Part shown: piece by piece, positions 7,530-12,493 of the stretch | Position numbering within the stretch: position 1 is the stretch's first letter | Layout: each line of letters opens with the position of its first letter | DNA from: Bacteroidales bacterium | GTDB lineage: Bacteria > Bacteroidota > Bacteroidia > Bacteroidales > UBA4181 | NCBI GenBank assembly: GCA_028700615.1 | Contig: JAQVSH010000028.1 | Location: forward strand, 1 to 12,493 | Reading direction: 5' to 3' | Length of the DNA: 12,493 nucleotides | Program-made: the position numbers and the translations under genes | Notes under the pieces: model-generated | What the model was told of the DNA's origin: nothing | Seen by the model: the letters and a program-made list of their open reading frames with translations, nothing else | The model's database searches: none

Positions 7530-8130
7530 AGTCGATCACCTGTATAACCACAGGCTGGTCGGCAGTTATCGAATATCGGATAGTGGCAATATAGGAGGCT
7601 GGATTTGGAAAAACATCTAAAGAGGCCTCAAGACTCAAAGCATCAGTCTTAATCAAAGAAGCGTTTTGAAGCTTAAATGGATGAACCGCGTTTTCGATCA
7701 GCATATCAGTACTGAAAACCACAAACTCATCAAACTCATACCATGAACCGGATTTAGAATCAAAAAGCCTAAACCGGACAGTATCCCCTTTGGCCGCATT
7801 GCTGTATGTAAGGTGATTATGAACCCACTCTTTCCCGGGCTCAAACCACAAGCCACGACTGATTCCCCGTACCTGACCTCTGACCACCGAGTAGAGGCAA
7901 AAATCTTGCGAATCAAAATTTTGCCCATTCAGGTACACGGTTGCCGTTACCTGACCGGAGAATTCATAAGCAGCAGGATCAATTTTAGCTGCGACCAAAG
8001 CCGACTTAACCCGGTCAACCTGTTGAGCCGACGGTTGTACGGAGTTCTGTGACGCGCTGTTTAGCTGTTGTCCGTTTACAAAATAACAACTCGACACAAT
8101 TAAAACTGATACAAATATTATGGTTTTCAT
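7375..8130 (-). CDS. T9SS-sorted secreted protein sharing the N-terminal domain of its upstream neighbour, 251 aa
   Basis: Probably exported by Sec and then moved across the outer membrane by T9SS; function unknown. Residues 1-20 are a signal peptide (MKTIIFVSVLIVSS..FVNG). About 51-153 is a beta-rich domain (DPAAYEF..VTATVYLNG, VRGQVRG, GDTVRFRLFDSKSGSWYEFDEFVVF, ENAVHPF) that aligns along its length with the N-terminal domain of the repeat protein encoded upstream. About 171-251 is the T9SS type A tail (FPNP at 174-177, DYTGRVIQ, GIYFLRL, final KQMVVVH). The frame is open to a TTG at 8148, but I choose the ATG at 8130 because the signal peptide begins there. It lies 31 bp after the stop of the repeat-protein gene on the same strand, so co-transcription is likely. 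Its last 155 bases are duplicated at 4554-4708. Confidence 0.85.
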   Translation of the reverse strand: MKTIIFVSVLIVSSCYFVNGQQLNSASQNSVQPSAQQVDRVKSALVAAKIDPAAYEFSGQVTATVYLNGQNFDSQDFCLYSVVRGQVRGISRGLWFEPGKEWVHNHLTYSNAAKGDTVRFRLFDSKSGSWYEFDEFVVFSTDMLIENAVHPFKLQNASLIKTDALSLEASLDVFPNPASYIATIRYSITADQPVVIQVIDYTGRVIQELDAGRQTMGEHQMEFDTHSLGLGIYFLRLKNSQLASKQMVVVH

Positions 8131-8161
8131 TTTCCAAGTTGTTTTCAATTGGTAATATGAT

Positions 8162-11100
8162 TTAATTGATAACCAGTCTTTGAACTAGCTTTTCTTCTCC
8201 ACATCTGACCTGAATAAAATACAGTCCAGAGTGACAATCAGGAAGATCGATTGGGACTTTCGTTACCGAACTTCCCCTGCCGATATTCATACTGTAAACC
8301 ACCCTGCCTGTAATCTCCATGATCTTTATTTCTAGCATCGCATCAATTGACCGATCATTTATATAAGCAATCTCAAATTGCCCTGATGAAGGGTTTGGAT
8401 AAACCTGCATCTCAGCAGACAGAAGATTATCACTAATTCCGGTCATGGCATAATTTATGACTACTGTGTAAGTCTTTATAGTGGTTCCATCTTCAGCAGT
8501 AACAACTATGGTAAAAGTTGCTTTCCTGCACCACCCATCGGCTGCCAAATCTAATTGTCGTGTAACCACATTAGTCGCATTGACATCTTTCATAATGCAA
8601 GTGGCTTCCGGTTCCGTTTTTGTATCAGTAACCCCTGAGCGTGTATAATTCAGGACAGCATCCTGGCAGGTAATCGTAATATCCCCGGTAATGGTAATGC
8701 TAGCCAAACCAGCTTCATTGGATTTATGCCTGAATGCCACTTTATATACCCGTTTTGTTGTGCCATCCGAAGCTGTAACAGTTACCTCAGTAGTTCCCGG
8801 AATGCCAGTTGCAGCTTTATACTCGACAGTCGCTCCTTCAACATTCGGGGTACCTATGACCGTTGGAGGCACAGTGACATCTCTGTTAAGAACGATTTCA
8901 TAAGTTAAAGTGGTGGGATTAAACCCTGTAACCGTTTGACCGTCAACTTTTAAATCTTTTAAGCTGGCATCACTACTGCATTCATCTTTACTGAATGTTA
9001 CATGATAAATCTGATTAGTAATTCCATCCTGGGCTATTACTGTAATAGTAGCAGTACCTGGGAAAGCTGCTATATTAACAACAGTGAAAGTTGCAAATTC
9101 ATTAGTTGTTACTGCAGTGACTATTGGAAGCCCGGTATAGGTGCATGGTAACGTGATTGAATAACTATTTGTTGTTGGATCAAAATCCTCCAAATCCTGA
9201 CCGTCGATCCGAATTTTGGATAAAGATGCATCAGTAGATGGATTACCCCGGACAAACAAAATCGAATAGGTAAGTACGGTCGTTCCATCAGCAGCAGTTA
9301 CTCTAACTGTTGCTGTTCCAGGGATAGTAGTAATTTGAGTAATCTGCAGCGATGCGTGTGCATCAGTCGCAGTTGCTGTAACATCTGGCATAGCTGTGGT
9401 TGAGAATGGGAGGGTAACTGTATAAGACAAAATTCCAGGGGAAAAACCAGGTATCGGTATAGTTGTATAACGCAGATCCTGCAAGGTAGCATCGGTATTC
9501 AACCCTATAGTGAAGTTAACCCTATAGGTTTTCTTATCAATGCCATTTTCTGCTGTTACTTCAATTGTTGCCGTGCCAGGAATAGTGTTAGCTTGAACAA
9601 CGACCTTAGTAGCTTGAGCATGATTCGTTACACCATTAACAGTTGGAATATTAGTTGATCCATAAGGAAGAACATGGTTGTATTCCAAAGTAGCCGGATT
9701 AAATCCCTGAATGGTAGTATTATTAAGCGTTAAATCCTTAAGGGTTGCATCATTGGATTTAAACATGACGGTGAAATTCAGGGTATAGGTGCTAACAGTA
9801 GTCCCATTTTCAGCTGTTACCTGAACCGTACCGGATCCCGGTAATGCAACAGGATTGGTTATAATCTTTGTCGCACTGGCATGAGTAGTTGTAGCAGTAA
9901 TAACAGGCATTGCTGTTGTACCGTAAGGAAGCTCGATATTATAAGTCGTAGTTCCAGGGACAAAACCGGTAACCGATATACCATTATACTTCAAATCACT
10001 CAGAGTAGCATCACTGGATGGAGGTGCAACTGAAAAAACAATAGAATAAGTTTTAGTTGTAATACCATCTTCGGCAGTGACCACAACGGTTGCTGTTCCT
10101 GAAACGGACGCTGCTTGTGTAATCACTTTCGTTGCATTTGGGTCAGCGGTTGTTGCAGTTACAACTGGGATCGCGGTGGTACCAAAGGGTAATACAACAT
10201 TATAATTCAAGGTGGTTGGTTGAAATCCCAGAACGTTAATACTATTGTATTTCAATTCACTCAAATTGGCATTGGTATCTTTAGCGACAGTAAAATTGAT
10301 CGTGTACGTCTTCCTGGTCGTTCCATCCTCCGCGGTAACCACTACGGTTGTTGAACCCGGCAGAGCGGCTGCCGGTGTAATTACTTTTGTGGCATTAGGA
10401 TCTGTGGTCGTTGCAGTCACTGTAGGTACCACGGTTGTATTATGCGGTAATACTACATTATAGATAAGGGTAGCTGGATCAAAGCCGGCAACTGTAGTTC
10501 CGTTGACTTTGAGATCACTTAATGTCGCATCCGTGTCAGGAGTAATCGAAAAAACAATAGAATAGGTCTTTCTGGTAGTTCCATCCTGGGCTGTCACAAC
10601 AACAGTAGTAGTCCCGGGTAATGCCACAGCAGGAGTGATAACCTTGGTAGCATTTCCATCGGTTGTTGTTGCCGTAACAGTTGGCACCACGGTTGTATTA
10701 TGCGGCAAAACCACATTATAGGTTAGAGTAGCAGCATTAAAACCAGTTACCGTTGTCCCATTAACCTTCAAATCACTTAAAGTTGCATCATTATTAAGGC
10801 CTAGACTGAAATTGATTGTGTAAGTCTTATGGGTTGTTGCATCCTCAGCAGTGACAACAACAGTTGTAGAACCCGGAAGCGCCGGGGCCGGTGTAATGAC
10901 TTTAGTCGCATTAGGATCATTGGTGGTAGCCGTAACAGTTGGAACTACGATTGTACCAAAAGGTAGAACAACATTGTAGGTTATTGTTCCCGATGCAAAT
11001 CCACTAACAGTTGTTCCATTTATCTTCAGATCACTCAAGGTAGCATCAGTATCCGGAGCCACTGAGAAGTTTATAGTATATGTTTTAGTGGTCGTTCCAT

Positions 11101-12238
11101 CCTCCGCAGTAACCACTACGGTTCCACTTCCGGTTACCGTAAGTGCCTGAGTTATAACTTTGGTTGCATTCGGATCATGGGTGGTAGCAGTAATTGTTGG
11201 AACTGTCGTGGTATTATGTGGCAAAACAACATTGTAAGTAATAGTACCTGATGCAAAACCGGTGACCGTCGTGCCATTCACTTTTAGATCACTAAGAGTT
11301 GCATCTGTATCCGGTGCAAGGGAAAAATTAATAGTATAAGTTTTGGTTGTTGTTCCATTTTCAGCAGTTACCACAACTGTAGTTGAACCTGGCAAGGAAG
11401 GAGCAGCGTGAACAACTTTTGTGGCATTAGCATCAGTTGTTGTGGCCGTAACTGTTGGTACCACTGTTGTAGCATGTGGCAAAACGACATTATAAGTTAT
11501 TGTTGCTGAATTAAATCCTGTTATTGTGGTCCCGTCAACTTTCAAATCGCTTAGAGTCGCCACATTATTTTTAGCAATGGTAAAATTCACCGTATAGGTC
11601 TGTTGAGTAGTACCGTTTTCTGCTGTTACCACAACAGTTGTAGCACCAGGCAGAGATCCTGCAGGAGTAATGACCTTTGTAGCCAATGCGTCCGTTGTTG
11701 TAGCAGTTACTGCAGGAACAACGGTAGTTCCATGAGGTAACTCTACGTTATAAGTCAATGTTGCAGGGCTAAATCCAGTAACCGTAGTTCCACTAACTTT
11801 TAAATCACTTAACGTCGCATCGGTTCCAAGAATACAATGAAATAATTGTGGGCTTACTGCATTACCTACAACACCATCTGCTGTAAATGCAACAGTCTCA
11901 GTGATGTCATAAACCTTATCCCTTGTTGTGTCGTAGAATTTAAAGGTGATTGTTTTCCCACTGGCGGTTGAACCATAAACCCTGGTAATAAAAACATATA
12001 GACCGGTTGGTCCATTTGCTCCACCATCCTTAACACCCTGAAGAGTTCCATCGATAAAAGCGCCAATCATTCCTCCAGAGGTTACCGCGTTAGCGCCAAA
12101 GAAAACCTGTATTGTTACATCCATATTGTATTCAAACGCCGCTGGATTAACAGTCCAGGTGGGTTTATTTGTCTGGGCTTGAATTGGTTCAATGAAGATC
12201 GAAAAAACCAAAAGCAATGGGAGTATTAACTTTCTCAT
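8162..12238 (-). CDS. Giant T9SS-sorted cadherin-like repeat protein (putative surface adhesin), 1358 aa
   Basis: Probably a long rod-shaped surface or secreted protein, likely an adhesin or matrix component; the role is inferred from architecture only. Residues 1-21 are a signal peptide (MRKLILPLLLVFSIFIEPIQA). About 26-135 is a beta-rich domain shared with the 251-residue neighbour (WTVNPAAFEYNMDVTIQVF, IGAFIDGTLQGV, TITFKFYDTTRDKVYDITETVAF, GNAVSPQLF). Residues 140-1173 are 12 tandem cadherin-like beta-sandwich repeats and 1174-1267 a degenerate thirteenth. Residues 1268-1358 are a T9SS type A tail (VYPNP near 1279-1283, EITGRVVYSM, GLYFIQVRCGEEKLVQRLVIN). I start at the ATG at 12236-12238: the frame extends to a TTG at 12295, but the signal peptide begins at the ATG and a candidate promoter sits just upstream of the TTG. 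It is the first gene of a probable two-gene operon. There are no frameshifts despite the repeats. Confidence 0.9.
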   Translation of the reverse strand: MRKLILPLLLVFSIFIEPIQAQTNKPTWTVNPAAFEYNMDVTIQVFFGANAVTSGGMIGAFIDGTLQGVKDGGANGPTGLYVFITRVYGSTASGKTITFKFYDTTRDKVYDITETVAFTADGVVGNAVSPQLFHCILGTDATLSDLKVSGTTVTGFSPATLTYNVELPHGTTVVPAVTATTTDALATKVITPAGSLPGATTVVVTAENGTTQQTYTVNFTIAKNNVATLSDLKVDGTTITGFNSATITYNVVLPHATTVVPTVTATTTDANATKVVHAAPSLPGSTTVVVTAENGTTTKTYTINFSLAPDTDATLSDLKVNGTTVTGFASGTITYNVVLPHNTTTVPTITATTHDPNATKVITQALTVTGSGTVVVTAEDGTTTKTYTINFSVAPDTDATLSDLKINGTTVSGFASGTITYNVVLPFGTIVVPTVTATTNDPNATKVITPAPALPGSTTVVVTAEDATTHKTYTINFSLGLNNDATLSDLKVNGTTVTGFNAATLTYNVVLPHNTTVVPTVTATTTDGNATKVITPAVALPGTTTVVVTAQDGTTRKTYSIVFSITPDTDATLSDLKVNGTTVAGFDPATLIYNVVLPHNTTVVPTVTATTTDPNATKVITPAAALPGSTTVVVTAEDGTTRKTYTINFTVAKDTNANLSELKYNSINVLGFQPTTLNYNVVLPFGTTAIPVVTATTADPNATKVITQAASVSGTATVVVTAEDGITTKTYSIVFSVAPPSSDATLSDLKYNGISVTGFVPGTTTYNIELPYGTTAMPVITATTTHASATKIITNPVALPGSGTVQVTAENGTTVSTYTLNFTVMFKSNDATLKDLTLNNTTIQGFNPATLEYNHVLPYGSTNIPTVNGVTNHAQATKVVVQANTIPGTATIEVTAENGIDKKTYRVNFTIGLNTDATLQDLRYTTIPIPGFSPGILSYTVTLPFSTTAMPDVTATATDAHASLQITQITTIPGTATVRVTAADGTTVLTYSILFVRGNPSTDASLSKIRIDGQDLEDFDPTTNSYSITLPCTYTGLPIVTAVTTNEFATFTVVNIAAFPGTATITVIAQDGITNQIYHVTFSKDECSSDASLKDLKVDGQTVTGFNPTTLTYEIVLNRDVTVPPTVIGTPNVEGATVEYKAATGIPGTTEVTVTASDGTTKRVYKVAFRHKSNEAGLASITITGDITITCQDAVLNYTRSGVTDTKTEPEATCIMKDVNATNVVTRQLDLAADGWCRKATFTIVVTAEDGTTIKTYTVVINYAMTGISDNLLSAEMQVYPNPSSGQFEIAYINDRSIDAMLEIKIMEITGRVVYSMNIGRGSSVTKVPIDLPDCHSGLYFIQVRCGEEKLVQRLVIN
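8438..11821 (-). repeat. Tandem array of 12 + 1 cadherin-like repeats, period about 258 bp
   Basis: The unit runs DATLSDLKVNGTTVTGF, then an ATLTYNVVLPHNTTVVP-like segment, TVTATTTDPNATKVI, LPGSTTVVVTAEDGTT and KTYTINF plus a short linker. It resembles the bacterial cadherin-like beta-sandwich family. Unit lengths in order are 86 residues (units 1-6), 87, 87, 86, 87, 87, 84 and 94. Unit 1 starts at 11821; unit 12 ends at 8720; the degenerate unit 13 (cysteine-containing, longer) spans 8438-8719. Units 1-6 are closely alike at protein level, units 7-10 are looser, and 11-13 are the most diverged. Confidence 0.92.
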
Positions 12239-12301
12239 AATCAATAGATTTATTTTCAGTTTTTGTCCTAAGATTTCGTTCCGACAATGGTTCAATATCT
12301 A

Positions 12302-12332
12302 CAAAAATGATTAATATTTTCGCCATTCCCAA
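12302..12332 (-). promoter_or_regulatory. Candidate promoter for the repeat-protein / 251-aa operon
   Basis: Read leftward, TTG (12330-12332) is followed after 20 bases by CATTTTTG (12302-12309), seven of eight to TAnnTTTG. This fits the Bacteroidota spacing. Transcription would begin near 12295-12298, giving a leader of about 60 bases before the ATG at 12238. That supports this start over the TTG at 12295. Confidence 0.4.
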
Positions 12333-12392
12333 TAGAAATATGCTCTAGTGTAAGAATACTTGTTTATAATCCCAATCAATTCATTAGACTAA

Positions 12393-12424
12393 TTTGAAAA
12401 CTTCTGAGCTCCTTGCTATATTTA
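12393..12424 (+). promoter_or_regulatory. Candidate promoter for the divergent rightward gene
   Basis: TTTG (12393-12396), then 20 bases, then TATATTTA (12417-12424, seven of eight to TAnnTTTG): a good Bacteroidota -33/-7 pair. The expected start of transcription is about 25-30 bases before the ATG at 12458. Confidence 0.45.
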
Positions 12425-12457
12425 GGGTTGATTATTAAAAGTGATTTCACCCAAAGG

Positions 12458-12493
12458 ATGAACGGATTACCATACGATTTCACGGACAAGGAG
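12458..12493 (+). CDS. Probable 5' end of a rightward gene, cut by the window edge
   Basis: An ATG at 12458 opens a frame of 12 codons (MNGLPYDFTDKE) that runs off the window. A purine-rich AAAGG lies just upstream and a plausible promoter at 12393-12424. Too little is visible to name a product. It would be transcribed away from the repeat-protein operon, sharing its intergenic region. Confidence 0.4.
   Translation, partial: MNGLPYDFTDKE

Noticed and set aside
8061..8130. Lipoprotein signal in the 251-aa protein (VSSC)
   Set aside because: The residues before the Cys (VSS) fit a lipobox poorly, and the hydrophobic region continues past the Cys to an NGQ site typical of ordinary signal peptides. 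A T9SS tail is also present.
8131..8148. Start of the 251-aa protein at 8148
   Set aside because: That codon is TTG. The ATG at 8130 sits directly at the signal peptide and leaves a normal 31-bp gap after the upstream gene.
8438..11821. CRISPR-like or satellite array
   Set aside because: The 258-bp period is in frame, encodes a known type of beta-sandwich repeat, and the DNA copies are diverged with no spacer structure.
12239..12295. N-terminal extension of the repeat protein to 12295
   Set aside because: The codon at 12295 is TTG, not ATG. A clean signal peptide begins at the ATG at 12238, and the promoter candidate would leave almost no leader for the longer form.

Overview
The window looks like a chromosomal segment from a member of the Bacteroidota. 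Two intact genes and one gene fragment end in, or encode, the C-terminal sorting domain read by the type IX secretion system (T9SS), which is confined to that phylum. The other proteins are typical of secreted and surface proteins of gliding or particle-degrading Bacteroidota (LamG, FG-GAP/VCBS, IPT/TIG and cadherin-like domains). Two promoter candidates fit the Bacteroidota pattern TTTG/TTG - about 20 bp - TAnnTTTG. No tRNA, rRNA, CRISPR array or defence system was seen.

Layout. Positions 1-179 are upstream sequence. 180-4544 (+) encodes a 1454-residue secreted mosaic protein: LamG, seven FG-GAP/VCBS motifs, IPT/TIG, a duplicated GDYIKNQT/GYGWFG module, an Fn3-like domain, a Big-like domain and six more VCBS motifs. 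It has a signal peptide but no visible T9SS tail. Nine bases after its stop, on the opposite strand, lies a 155-bp fragment (4554-4708) encoding only the last 51 residues of a T9SS-sorted protein. That fragment abuts a complete IS1634-family insertion sequence (4709-6617, transposase 4900-6531). On the far side of the IS, again on the minus strand, is the N-terminal 185-codon half of a secreted papain-like (C1) peptidase, cut exactly at the IS end. No target-site duplication is visible and the second half of the peptidase is missing. I read this as an IS-associated deletion or recombination that destroyed a peptidase gene, or joined two broken genes.

From 8130 down to 7375 and from 12238 down to 8162, both minus strand and 31 bp apart, lie two T9SS cargo genes that probably form an operon transcribed right to left. 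The upstream one encodes a roughly 1358-residue fibre-like protein with 12 full and one degenerate cadherin-like repeats of about 86 residues. The downstream one encodes a 251-residue protein. They share the same N-terminal beta-rich domain and both end in a T9SS tail. The 155-bp tail fragment left of the IS is about 91% identical in DNA to the tail of the 251-residue gene. The IS and peptidase remnant are therefore bracketed by two direct copies of a sorting-tail sequence.

The right end (12239-12493) is a divergent intergenic region with one promoter candidate per direction and probably the first 12 codons of a rightward gene. The general picture is a surface-protein (adhesin/secreted cargo) locus remodelled by an IS and by exchange of T9SS tails. 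I did not find a clearly new enzymatic or defence system. The most interesting material is the tail duplication around the IS and the architecture of the repeat protein.
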